From: Bacillus sp. M6-12
Lineage (GTDB): Bacteria > Bacillota > Bacilli > Bacillales > DSM-1321
DNA: 64,000 nucleotides
NCBI RefSeq assembly: GCF_002860285.1
Contig: NZ_PGVF01000011.1
Location: 62,001-126,000, forward strand
Direction: 5' to 3'
Positions 56,318 to 64,000 of the stretch are shown here, in pieces. Position 1 is the stretch's first letter. Each line of letters begins with the position of its first letter. The notes beneath the pieces are model-generated. The model saw nothing but the letters and a program-made list of their open reading frames with translations. It was not told the origin of the DNA and ran no database searches. The position numbers and the translations under genes were made by a program.

Positions 56318-58240
56318 TTGAACGAGCATACACTTACAGTTTTACAATTTGATAAAATAAAGAACCTAATTTCGAATTTTGCGATGACACAATCAGGGAA
56401 GGAGTTACTAATGAAGCTGGGACCAGTTCACAATATTTCCATGATCAGGTCCTGGCTGTCAGAATTGGAGGAAGCTAAAGCGATAATAAAAAAAAGCGCG
56501 AGTATTCCCTTATCAGGTCTTGAGGGGATTGAACATTTGCTTACAATGCTGAATAAAGGTGTGCCTTTACGCCCAGACCATTTTACAAGGCTTGCAGGTT
56601 TCCTTGACAGCTGTGTCAAGCTGAAGCGATTTATGAAGGATAAAGAGTTTATAGCAACGAGAGTATCGGGTTATGTGCTCGCAATAGAGGATCTGCCGGA
56701 GATTGGAGACGAGATACATCGCTGTATCCGTAATGGCTCTGTGGACGATCAGGCCAGCAAGGAGCTGTTAAGTATCCGTAAACAGCTCTCGATCCAGGAT
56801 GAGCGGCTAAAGGAGAAAGTGAATTCCCTTGTAAAATCGAACAAATATAAGTCCTGCCTGCAAGAAGCGATTGTGTCAAACAGAGGCGGGAGGTATGTAA
56901 TCCCCGTAAAGAAGGAATTTAAGGCAAAGGTGCGGGGTACAGTGCTTGATACATCGGCATCAGGATCTACAGTTTATATTGAGCCAGAGGAGATTGCTGC
57001 AGCACAGGAACAGGTAAATGAGCTGAAGTATTTGGAAGAGGTGGAGATCGAGCATATTTTAAGCTATTTGACTGGAATCGTGGAGGCAAGTGAGCGGGAA
57101 CTCCGGCTTGGTGTTGAGACGATGATTCATTATGATGTATTGTTTGCAAAGGCAAAATATTGCATTTCCATCGATGCCGAATCTGTCTCGGTAAATGAGT
57201 CGCATGACTTTTATTTTAAAGAAGCCCGGCATCCGCTGCTAGGAAGTGAAGCTGTACCGCTGACTATTGAATTAGGGAAGGATTATCATGCCCTGTTAAT
57301 AACGGGGCCGAATACTGGCGGCAAAACAGTAGCAATCAAGACGGTCGGTCTTCTTACGCTCATGGTGCAATCCGGACTTCATATTCCGGTTGCCAAGGGC
57401 AGCAGAGCAGCAATATTCCATAACATATTACTAGATATCGGAGATGGCCAAAGTATAGAGCAGAATTTGAGTACGTTTAGCTCCCATATTAAAAATATTA
57501 TCGCTGTACTAAACGAAACGAATGACCGGAGCCTTGTCCTTCTTGATGAGCTTGGTTCAGGGACGGATCCGGGAGAAGGTATGGGCCTGGCGACCGCCAT
57601 CTTGGAGGAACTGTACAATAAAGGCGCAACATTAATGGCAACTACCCATTATAGTGAAATAAAGGAATTCGCCGATCAAACGCCTGGGTTTATCAATGGT
57701 TCAATGGAATTTAATCTTGAGACTCTTAAACCCACGTATAGGCTGATTATCGGAAAGGGAGGGGAGAGCCAGGCGTTCTCGATTGCGCTCAAGCTTGGCA
57801 TGCATCCTGCTTTAATTGAAAAAGCCCATAAGATAACATATAAAGAAGAGAGGGAATATATTAGTTCATCCTTGGTCAGTCTGGAAATGGAGAAGCAGCT
57901 GGCTGCCAATAAATATGCCAGCAGAAAAAAAGAAGAGAAACTAAGAGTTAGCCAAAAACCGGCTGCCTTTAAAATGGGTGATAATGTGTTTATTCCTTCA
58001 ACAAAAGAATATGGAATTGTGTATAAAGGGCCGGATATGAAGGGGAATTATATAGTCCAAATTAAAGGGGAAAAACGAGAGTTCAATTATAAGAGGCTTA
58101 AGCTCTATATTGCTTCCAAAGAATTGTATCCGGAAGATTATGATTTTGATATTATTTTTGCTTCAAAAGAAAACCGCAAAAAATTGAAAACAATCAGCAA
58201 AAAACATGATGAAGACACCATCGTTGAGCACGGGGATTAA
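56318..58240 (+). CDS. MutS2-like ATPase lacking the Smr domain
   Basis: A 640-residue MutS2 paralogue. It keeps the core/clamp helical region (about 1-290), Walker A GPNTGGKT (330-337), the QSIEQNLSTFSSH segment, Walker B LVLLDELGSGTD (Asp410, Glu411), TTHYSEIKEFA, and a KOW-like segment (about 545-600, FKMGDNVFIPS). It ends there, without the C-terminal Smr nuclease domain of full MutS2 (about 785 residues). Full MutS2 suppresses recombination and, in B. subtilis, acts on collided ribosomes. TTG 56318 is chosen, 8 bases after GGAGG; ATG 56303 is part of that site. Preceded by the structured leader and followed by an unknown gene 31 bases on. Confidence 0.85.
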   Translation: MNEHTLTVLQFDKIKNLISNFAMTQSGKELLMKLGPVHNISMIRSWLSELEEAKAIIKKSASIPLSGLEGIEHLLTMLNKGVPLRPDHFTRLAGFLDSCVKLKRFMKDKEFIATRVSGYVLAIEDLPEIGDEIHRCIRNGSVDDQASKELLSIRKQLSIQDERLKEKVNSLVKSNKYKSCLQEAIVSNRGGRYVIPVKKEFKAKVRGTVLDTSASGSTVYIEPEEIAAAQEQVNELKYLEEVEIEHILSYLTGIVEASERELRLGVETMIHYDVLFAKAKYCISIDAESVSVNESHDFYFKEARHPLLGSEAVPLTIELGKDYHALLITGPNTGGKTVAIKTVGLLTLMVQSGLHIPVAKGSRAAIFHNILLDIGDGQSIEQNLSTFSSHIKNIIAVLNETNDRSLVLLDELGSGTDPGEGMGLATAILEELYNKGATLMATTHYSEIKEFADQTPGFINGSMEFNLETLKPTYRLIIGKGGESQAFSIALKLGMHPALIEKAHKITYKEEREYISSSLVSLEMEKQLAANKYASRKKEEKLRVSQKPAAFKMGDNVFIPSTKEYGIVYKGPDMKGNYIVQIKGEKREFNYKRLKLYIASKELYPEDYDFDIIFASKENRKKLKTISKKHDEDTIVEHGD

Positions 58241-58271
58241 GTCTTAAAAATACCGAAATGAGGCTGCTAAA

Positions 58272-58694
58272 ATGAATATTCAGTTTACAAAAAAACAGTA
58301 TGAAACCTTGCTGAGACTGACAACCTTCGGGAACTGGGTAGCAAGTTCCAGTGAAACCGAAATGAATAATGATGCATATGACAGACTGAATCAATACTTA
58401 CTTTCGTTTGCCGGAGATTATGGAATGAGCGAGCTATCAGAGAACGAAGCAGGCCGCTTTGAATTGAATCCTGACTATGAAAATAAACTGCAAAAGATAA
58501 TAAATGCCTATGAAGACATGGTGTTCTGGGATAAGCTGGCCTATTACCTTGCTGCCCGGGATATTCAAAAAGAGGCCAGGGAAATAGCTTTCAGCGAGGA
58601 AGAATATTTTGCAAGGCTGGTGGAATTGGAAGAGAAGTATCATACTATCCTTGAAAAAACAGGCTTGGAGAATATTAAAGTAGAGGCTCAATAA
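58272..58694 (+). CDS. Unknown protein downstream of MutS2-like gene
   Basis: A 140-residue soluble, mainly helical, acidic protein (opening MNIQFTKKQYETLLRLTTFGNW, later WDKLAYYLAARDIQKE). The family appears in other Firmicutes as an unnamed protein. It lies 31 bases after the MutS2-like stop, on the same strand, so co-transcription is likely. GAGGCTGCTAAA is a weak ribosome binding site. No catalytic motif seen. Confidence 0.7.
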   Translation: MNIQFTKKQYETLLRLTTFGNWVASSSETEMNNDAYDRLNQYLLSFAGDYGMSELSENEAGRFELNPDYENKLQKIINAYEDMVFWDKLAYYLAARDIQKEAREIAFSEEEYFARLVELEEKYHTILEKTGLENIKVEAQ

Positions 58695-58779
58695 CTGTGA
58701 TAGATAGCTGGACAAAAGGGCATATTGAGAGAGAGGACAGTTCAAACATGGCCCCAATACTCTTACCTGGATGGGTTTA

Positions 58780-59073
58780 ATGAAAAAGGAATACTCACTA
58801 TTTTTACTTTGTATTGCCGACACTGCTTTTACAGGATTTGGTGAAGAACTTTATATAATAGAAGAAGCCAATCCGCTCATGCTATTTTTACAGGAGAGGA
58901 GCTGGATGCTCTTTTATCTGATAAAAATAGTCTTGCCTGCAGCTTTGCTGATTCTTACTCGGGACGTTCAAAGTAAGCTTGTGAACGTTTTATTAAAACT
59001 TGCGCTCATTTTATACGGAGCAGTTACTTTGTATCATGTCGGCTGGATCACATTGTACTGGTTATTAAAATGA
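58780..59073 (+). CDS. DUF5658-like small membrane protein
   Basis: About 97 residues with three transmembrane helices, beginning KKEYSLFLLCIADTAFTGFG and including EANPLMLFL, as in the DUF5658-like proteins of Bacillus. The start may be ATG 58771 or 58780; neither has a strong site. Function unknown. Confidence 0.65.
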   Translation: MKKEYSLFLLCIADTAFTGFGEELYIIEEANPLMLFLQERSWMLFYLIKIVLPAALLILTRDVQSKLVNVLLKLALILYGAVTLYHVGWITLYWLLK

Positions 59074-59330
59074 TATATAGAAATGCGCAAAGCGCCCTGA
59101 ATAGCCCAGAAAGGAAACAGATAAAGACCCGGAAGGCACATTTTGCCTTTCGAGTGCATTTATTTTTTCCGCAGTATGCTAGGCGCTGGGCCTCAGTATA
59201 TGTCGAAAAAGTTATACTTCCATTTTGTTAATCACCCTTCATACTTCACAAAAATCCGCCAATTTAACAGGTGCTAGTCTATCTCTTATATATAAACTTG
59301 CATACATTAGTTAGAGAGGAGAAATGTGAT

Positions 59331-59555
59331 ATGAAAAAAAGGAGACATAAACAAAATAGTCCTAAATTTTTAAACGGAAATAAACTTTTTCCATTTAGCA
59401 GAATCGGCCATGACGATGATTGCAGCCACAGTAACCACCATAGCGATGACCGGCATGACGACGACCGCGATAACCGGGACGGCGATCGAGATGATCGTGA
59501 TAACCGCCGGCATCAGCATAAGCGATGCGCATGCTGGAAGTCTCGTCATTACTAA
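59331..59555 (+). CDS. Asp/His/Arg-rich mini-protein, possibly spore-coat related
   Basis: A 74-residue protein whose second half is almost wholly His, Asp, Arg, Asn and Ser in HSDD/RDD repeats, flanked by three cysteines (Cys31, and Cys65 and Cys67 in RCACWK). ATG 59331 follows AGAGGAG. CATACATT at 59301-59308 matches the -10 of sigma-E promoters (or CATACATTA that of sigma-K), though no good -35 is seen. Low-complexity charged proteins of this sort occur in spore coats and as metal binders. Role uncertain. Confidence 0.55.
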   Translation: MKKRRHKQNSPKFLNGNKLFPFSRIGHDDDCSHSNHHSDDRHDDDRDNRDGDRDDRDNRRHQHKRCACWKSRHY

Positions 59556-59613
59556 TTAAAAAAGAAAAGATAACTCGGTATTCCAGTCATAGTCCACTCT
59601 TGAAAATAAAGCG

Positions 59614-59641
59614 AAAAGCCCTTAGATGAAAGGGCTTTTTT
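59614..59641 (+). terminator. Terminator after the Asp/His-rich gene
   Basis: AAAAGCCCTT / AAAGGGCTTTT hairpin with T6. Confidence 0.85.
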
Positions 59642-59720
59642 CAATATCCGCTATAAGGGCATATGAAGACTAATCTTCCCCTTAAGGCAATATTCAGCCG
59701 AGAAATACATATCTCAGTCA

Positions 59721-60890
59721 TTAGACTAACTTTGTTGAAATAAGCTCGACAAACCGCCTGCAATCTTCTTTTGAAGAAAAACCCGCCTGAGCGGATTTGT
59801 TGCTGCCGCCGCCTCTTCCGTTGAATTGTCCAACATATTCTTTGAAAAGCAAACCGGAATTGACCTCCGAGAAGCCATTATGGGCGAGCAAAACCTTGTT
59901 CACAGTTTCAGCTGCAAACAAGGCTACAATGTCTGCCTTTTTTACCATTTGTATCGATAGCATTTGGATCTCTTTAAAGGTTAAATCATTAAAGCTATGT
60001 ACTAATAAGCCATTTTCAGCGCGGGCAAGCATTTTTTCGGCTTGATATGTTAAAAGCTCCTCTTTCAGGGTGGCATTTTCCTTCTCCAGCTTTTTTTGGT
60101 CCTGGAGAAGCTTTTCGACACGAGCAGCCAAACCAGTTCGGTTCGTGCTGAATTTGGCTGACAAGTCGGCAACTGTATTATGGCTTTCCTGGTAATCGGT
60201 AAGAGCCCTGAAGCCGCAAATAAAATAAACCCGAGTGTTGTTCTTCTGTTTTTCTGTCTTTACTATTTTTAAGGCTCCAATTTCAGCTGTTTGGCTGACA
60301 TGCGTACCGGCACATGCTGAAACATCAATTCCGTCTATTTCAACTATCCGGATGTTGTCCCTGACCTTAGGCAGTTTCCTGAGAGGAAGCGAGTCAAGTT
60401 CTGCTTCGGTTACAAAGTAGGTTTTGATTTTTCGATTCTGATAAATATATTCATTGGCCAGCTGTTCAATCTCTTTTATCATATCAGTGGTTAGCTCTGC
60501 GATCTGTATGTCGATTGTTACCGTTTCAATTCCAAGGTGGAAGCTTACCGTCGGTGCATCAAAAAGCTCAATGCACACAGCAGATAACAGGTGCTGGCCG
60601 GTATGCTGCTGTGTATGGTCAATCCTGCGGCGGCCGTCGATTTGGCAGCTTACCTTTTCAGTGGACGGAAGGGAAGACAAAATATGATGAACGACATCAT
60701 CCTGCTTAATAATCTCCTCAACAGTAATGTCTGCAATCATGCCAGTATCAGAAGGCTGTCCGCCCCCTTCTGGATAAAAAGCGGTTTCCTCCAGAATCAC
60801 ATCATAGTGATCTTCCTTTTTTTCATATGATATTATTTTCGTTTGCCATTCAAAGACATCCGGTTGGGTGTAATATAACTTTTCGTGCAT
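59721..60890 (-). CDS. Alanyl-tRNA editing protein (long AlaX)
   Basis: A 389-residue AlaX-L protein that deacylates mischarged Ser- or Gly-tRNA(Ala) in trans. The editing site has His96 and His100 in the HTGQHLLSA motif and zinc ligands Cys193 and His197 in CAGTH. A coiled coil (about 260-295) leads to a DHHA1-type C-terminal domain with GQFNGRGGGS. There is no aminoacylation domain, so it is not alanyl-tRNA synthetase. Monocistronic. Confidence 0.9.
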   Translation of the reverse strand: MHEKLYYTQPDVFEWQTKIISYEKKEDHYDVILEETAFYPEGGGQPSDTGMIADITVEEIIKQDDVVHHILSSLPSTEKVSCQIDGRRRIDHTQQHTGQHLLSAVCIELFDAPTVSFHLGIETVTIDIQIAELTTDMIKEIEQLANEYIYQNRKIKTYFVTEAELDSLPLRKLPKVRDNIRIVEIDGIDVSACAGTHVSQTAEIGALKIVKTEKQKNNTRVYFICGFRALTDYQESHNTVADLSAKFSTNRTGLAARVEKLLQDQKKLEKENATLKEELLTYQAEKMLARAENGLLVHSFNDLTFKEIQMLSIQMVKKADIVALFAAETVNKVLLAHNGFSEVNSGLLFKEYVGQFNGRGGGSNKSAQAGFSSKEDCRRFVELISTKLV

Positions 60891-61090
60891 GTAGTCATTA
60901 TTCCTTCCTGCATTTGTTTATCAAAATTATAGCATTAAAGTCTTCAGGAATATAAAATAAGGATTTTGGGTACTTGTGTATACACTGCCTGCAAAAAATG
61001 GTAGATTCTAAGATGATGAAAAACAATAAATTGGGTAAACTGGGAAAATGAATGTAAAATGGGATACCACGTAGGAGGACAACTTTAAAT

Positions 61091-61963
61091 ATGAATAGGA
61101 TACAACCGGGGTATAAAATAACATTGGAAGTGGACCGGGAAACGGATTTTGGATTTTACCTGACGGATGGCGAGGAAGATGTGCTGCTCCATCGCAGCGA
61201 GGTTGTGGATGATATTAAAATAGGGGACCAAGTCAAGGTCTTTATTTATTACGATAAGCAAGGGCGCCTGGCTGCGACCATGAGAATTCCTGAAGTTCAG
61301 GTCGGTAAATATGGCTGGGCTGAGGTTGTAAATGTTAAGCGGGATCTGGGCGTGTTTGTTAACATTGGCTTGGTCAAAGATATTTTGGTATCACTTGATG
61401 AACTGCCTGCCATCATGAGCCTTTGGCCTGCAGAAGGAGATAGCTTGTTTATTACACTAAGACTGGACAAGCAGGAAAGGCTGTTCGGCCAGCTTGCAAC
61501 GGAGGACACCATCCATCGGGAAGCGGTTCCCGCCCCAAAGGGTATGTGGAACAAAACGATCAGAGGAAATGTGTACCGTTTGCTGCAAGTAGGATCTTTT
61601 ATTTTTTCGGAACAAGGCTACCGCTGTTTCCTGCACGAAAGCGAGCGCAAAACTGAACCAAGGCTCGGAGAAATGGTAGAGGGCAGGGTTATCGATCAAA
61701 AGGAAGATGGGTCACTGAACATCTCGCTGCTTCCATTTAAACAGGAGAAAATGGATGAGGACTCTGAGGCAATATATACTTATTTACGCAGAAGAGATGG
61801 CGCGATGCCATATGGAGATAAAACATCACCTGAGGATATACAGTTCCATTTCCGCATGAGCAAAGGAGCATTTAAACGAGCTCTTGGAAAACTGATGAAG
61901 GATGGGAAAGTCTATCAAGAAGATGGCTGGACTTATACCATTGATAAAAAAAATGAACAATAA
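61091..61963 (+). CDS. cvfB: S1 RNA-binding protein CvfB (YitL-like)
   Basis: A 290-residue protein of the CvfB family: three S1-like barrels in the first 215 residues (first GYKITLEVDRETDFGFYLTDG, second KYGWAEVVNVKRDLGVFVNIG) and a C-terminal winged helix (FRMSKGAFKRALGKLMKDG). CvfB proteins bind RNA and affect virulence factor or translation regulation in Gram-positives. CGTAGGAGGACAAC precedes the ATG; a terminator follows. Confidence 0.92.
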   Translation: MNRIQPGYKITLEVDRETDFGFYLTDGEEDVLLHRSEVVDDIKIGDQVKVFIYYDKQGRLAATMRIPEVQVGKYGWAEVVNVKRDLGVFVNIGLVKDILVSLDELPAIMSLWPAEGDSLFITLRLDKQERLFGQLATEDTIHREAVPAPKGMWNKTIRGNVYRLLQVGSFIFSEQGYRCFLHESERKTEPRLGEMVEGRVIDQKEDGSLNISLLPFKQEKMDEDSEAIYTYLRRRDGAMPYGDKTSPEDIQFHFRMSKGAFKRALGKLMKDGKVYQEDGWTYTIDKKNEQ

Positions 61964-61971
61964 AGAAGAAG

Positions 61972-62006
61972 CCCTTGTACGGAAATTATCTGTACAAGGG
62001 TTTTTT
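61972..62006 (+). terminator. Terminator after cvfB
   Basis: CCCTTGTAC / GTACAAGGG stem with T6. Confidence 0.9.
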
Positions 62007-62025
62007 GAATTTATTAATGAGTTTC

Positions 62026-62595
62026 TTAGAAAATCTTCTGGCGGTCCCGCTCTTCTTTTAAGATTTCTACCGCTTCTCGGAACCTTAAGGAATGAACGAT
62101 TTCACGCTCCCTTAAAAATCTGAGTGAATCGTTGATATCGGGATCATCAGAGATATCTATCAGCCATTGGTATGTCGCACGCGCTTTTTCCTCGGCTGCT
62201 ATATCTTCATAAAGATCGGCAATCGGATCGCCTTTGGCCTGAATGTATGCGGCAGTAAAAGGGACACCTGAAGCGTTATGGTAATACAAGGCACTATCAT
62301 GGTTTACATAATGGTCTCCCAATCCCGCATCCCTCAGCTGCTGAGGGGTGGCATCCTTCGTGAGCTTATAGATCATTGTGGCAATCATTTCCAGATGAGC
62401 AAATTCCTCTGTTCCGATATCAGTTAAAAGGCCTATTACCTTATCAGGTATAGTATAGCGCTGGTTTAAATAGCGAAGGGCAGCTGCAAGCTCTCCATCC
62501 GCTCCGCCGTATTGTTCAATTAAGTATTTTGCAAGTGTTGGATTACACTGGCTTACTTTAACAGGATATTGCAGTTTCTTTTCATATACCCACAC
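62026..62595 (-). CDS. cotJC: Spore coat protein CotJC (manganese catalase family)
   Basis: A 189-residue protein of the manganese-catalase ferritin-like family, spore coat component CotJC. Metal-ligand helices carry the TDIGTEEFAHLEMIATMIY motif (about 59-77) and DIAAEEKARATYQWL (about 131-145). It is the last gene of cotJABC, 12 bases after cotJB. CotJ genes are transcribed in the mother cell by sigma-E. Confidence 0.95.
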   Translation of the reverse strand: MWVYEKKLQYPVKVSQCNPTLAKYLIEQYGGADGELAAALRYLNQRYTIPDKVIGLLTDIGTEEFAHLEMIATMIYKLTKDATPQQLRDAGLGDHYVNHDSALYYHNASGVPFTAAYIQAKGDPIADLYEDIAAEEKARATYQWLIDISDDPDINDSLRFLREREIVHSLRFREAVEILKEERDRQKIF

Positions 62596-62607
62596 ATTGA
62601 TCCCCCC

Positions 62608-62877
62608 TTAAACCTGCCATGGCCATGGCATGCTATTCCACTCCCAGCCCGGTCCTACGGGTACGGTGCTGTTTCCATATTGCATTAAAGGCCCATAGCA
62701 TGATTCTAACTGACGTTTTAGCTGCTGGCTGTATTGCGCATACTGGTTGAACTGGTTTAAAGCCTGTTCATCGCTTGGGTGTGTATCAAGATACAGGGTT
62801 AACTCCACCAGCACGAAGTCGGCAGCCTGTATCTGACCGAGCAATTGATAATAATCATCATCAAGCTTCTTAGACAC
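62608..62877 (-). CDS. cotJB: Spore coat protein CotJB
   Basis: An 89-residue coat protein with the CotJB pattern: [20 protein letters not shown], then [11 protein letters not shown] and [11 protein letters not shown] 62877 is chosen because GAAAGGAAG lies just upstream; it begins one base after the cotJA stop codon. The frame extends 14 codons further upstream into cotJA. Confidence 0.93.
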   Translation of the reverse strand: MSKKLDDDYYQLLGQIQAADFVLVELTLYLDTHPSDEQALNQFNQYAQYSQQLKRQLESCYGPLMQYGNSTVPVGPGWEWNSMPWPWQV

Positions 62878-62878
62878 C

Positions 62879-63115
62879 TTATGACTTCCTTTCTCTGTAT
62901 GGATTTTCGTAATAATCATACAACGGCTTCCACAATGTTCCCCGCATTAACGCTTCTTGAGGCGAAAATTGCTCCAGATTCGGAGGCTGGAAAAACATAT
63001 ATAAATTAGGAGGTGTTCTGTAAAATTTAACGCCTATTGGAGGACAGGGATCAAAACGGCTGTGATAGGGCTTCCATGCTTTTACAGGTGTAAAGTGAGT
63101 ATATCTTTCTTCCAT
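62879..63115 (-). CDS. cotJA: Spore coat protein CotJA
   Basis: A 78-residue Pro/Tyr/Phe-rich coat protein ([20 protein letters not shown], then [18 protein letters not shown]), typical of CotJA, which anchors the CotJ complex. ATG 63115 follows AAAGGAG. First gene of the operon. CATAAGGT on the minus strand (63162-63155) resembles a sigma-E -10, but no good -35 is visible. Confidence 0.92.
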   Translation of the reverse strand: MEERYTHFTPVKAWKPYHSRFDPCPPIGVKFYRTPPNLYMFFQPPNLEQFSPQEALMRGTLWKPLYDYYENPYRERKS

Positions 63116-63441
63116 TTTTTGGTCTCCTTTCAAGTTAGTTGATCTATTTACACCTTATGAAAAGGGTGCATGTCTGCATTCCAGTTAATTGATTAATAAA
63201 TGCTGGCTAGGCAAAAAAACATTTTTAAAAAATCTGAAAATTCTTTCTTCTTGTTATTCAGCTGTCAATTGAATGAAATGTTTGTAATGAGACTTTCATC
63301 TGTTTGTTCTTTGGATACGAAAAATGTATGTTAAGATAATTTCCGTTAGCTTATTTAAATCCAATACATAAGCATTCGTCTTTAGAAAGATCTTAGCGAG
63401 AGAAAGATTTAAGATTTACATAGAAACAGGAGGGTTTTAAT
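63116..63441. promoter_or_regulatory. Divergent region between cotJ and the LysM gene
   Basis: The first 40 bases should hold the cotJ promoter. Toward the LysM gene TGTAATGAGACTTTCAT (63283-63299) has one perfect and one poor half of the WalR box (TGTWAH-N5-TGTWAH), and TGTTAA stands at 63330-63335. Weak evidence for WalR control. The leader after 63360 is A/G-rich with no clear structure. Confidence 0.3.
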
Positions 63442-64000
63442 ATGAAAAGATCAATCTTAACTTTTGCGGCGGCAGCTGCGTTCACAACAGCGTTTGGTGC
63501 AAACGCATCAGCTCAGGAAGTGAAGGTGAAAGAAGGAGATAGTCTATGGAAACTTTCCGAGGAATATCAAGTTACGGTTGACGATATTAGATCTTGGAAC
63601 CATTTATCATCTGATGTAATTATTGCAGGAGAAAGCTTAAAAGTTTCAGCTGAAGAATATTACACTATTAAAAAAGGAGACACCCTGTCATGCATAGCAC
63701 GTACATATGGTGTAACAGTAGATAACTTAAAAAAATGGAATCAATTAAGTTCGGACCTTATCATTGCTGATAACCAGCTGCTAATCTTAACTGATGGCTC
63801 TGATGCAGGGACGGCAACAGCAGAAAAAACAGTTCCTGCCCAGGCAAAGAAGCAATCAACTGCAAAATCAGTACCAGCACAACCAAAACAGCAGGCAGCT
63901 GCTAAAGCAGCTCCAGCTCAGGCAAAGCAGACAGCACCTGCTAAACCAGCACAGGCTGAGCCAAAGCCAGCTGCTCCTGTTCAAGAAAAACCGGCAGCTA
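63442..64000 (+). CDS. Secreted LysM protein, 3' end beyond the window
   Basis: Partial gene: 186 codons are visible, still open at the window edge. A signal peptide (cleavage near residue 24, ASA) is followed by two LysM repeats (about 26-70 and 72-117, each with VKEGDSLWKLS or IKKGDTLSCIA and a closing LKVS/LLIL). An Ala/Pro/Lys/Gln-rich low-complexity linker then begins. The layout matches YocH-like cell wall proteins with a C-terminal 3D (Asp-rich) catalytic domain, which would lie outside the window. AGGAGGG precedes the ATG. Confidence 0.85.
   Translation, partial: MKRSILTFAAAAAFTTAFGANASAQEVKVKEGDSLWKLSEEYQVTVDDIRSWNHLSSDVIIAGESLKVSAEEYYTIKKGDTLSCIARTYGVTVDNLKKWNQLSSDLIIADNQLLILTDGSDAGTATAEKTVPAQAKKQSTAKSVPAQPKQQAAAKAAPAQAKQTAPAKPAQAEPKPAAPVQEKPAA

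Noticed and set aside
59090..59190. Possible decayed family A repeat (GCTAGGCGCTGGGCC)
   Set aside because: Only one end word is recognisable, in reverse orientation; too little to annotate.

Overview
The window looks like chromosomal DNA from an endospore-forming member of the Bacillaceae (Bacillus sensu lato). The evidence is gene content: a gerA-type germinant receptor operon, the cotJABC coat operon, the sporulation diadenylate cyclase cdaS, a SleB/CwlJ-type cortex hydrolase, strong AGGAGG-type ribosome binding sites, frequent TTG/GTG starts and many U-tailed intrinsic terminators. I cannot assign a species. I see no rRNA, tRNA, CRISPR array or prophage. Almost everything is core-like, with scattered small accessory pieces.

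Layout. 0-1.6 kb: a DinB-fold protein, a 27-residue holin-like toxin behind a probable LexA (SOS) box, and a MOSC protein. 1.8-7.9 kb: a SAM (S-box) riboswitch leader, then yitJ and metH for methionine and folate C1 metabolism. The leader is lengthened by two families of dispersed Bacillus repeats. 8-11.5 kb: a small membrane protein, cdaS, mnmH/selU and an extradiol dioxygenase-like protein. 11.7-19.9 kb: sucAB (2-oxoglutarate dehydrogenase E1/E2) and the fruRKA fructose PTS operon. 20-23.3 kb: a GGDEF protein followed by an HD-GYP protein that overlaps a small secreted protein, so c-di-GMP synthesis and breakdown lie side by side. 23.5-26.7 kb: MoxR ATPase, DUF58 protein and a membrane protein. 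27-33.7 kb: YjbQ, NlpC/P60, MATE, peptidase E, several tiny membrane proteins, a secreted Cys/His-motif protein and VanW. 33.8-37.9 kb: a gerA/gerB/gerC operon with a 54-residue two-helix protein that is a likely receptor D subunit. 38-47.3 kb: transporters, a cortex hydrolase, hemolysin III, a decayed IS1182-like transposase tail, YusW-like lipoprotein, glutaminase, and an MFS gene with a probable leader peptide. 47.3-55.6 kb: AI-2E permease, ABC-F ATPase, helD and an aminotransferase. 55.7-59 kb: an unusual RNA leader and a MutS2 paralogue lacking Smr. 59-64 kb: an Asp/His-rich mini-protein, alaX, cvfB, cotJABC and the start of a LysM protein.

The most unusual locus is 55.77-58.7 kb. A strong promoter is followed by a 7-codon upstream ORF with a perfect ribosome binding site. 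The second half of that ORF is one strand of a 10-bp stem closing a multi-stem RNA. Two intrinsic terminators and then the MutS2-like gene follow. The organisation resembles ribosome-dependent attenuators of antibiotic-response genes. Since full-length MutS2 acts on collided ribosomes, an inducible ribosome-rescue or resistance factor is an attractive but unproven reading. A second candidate leader-peptide switch precedes the MFS transporter at 46.05 kb, and a LexA-box-controlled type I toxin lies at 0.6-0.9 kb.
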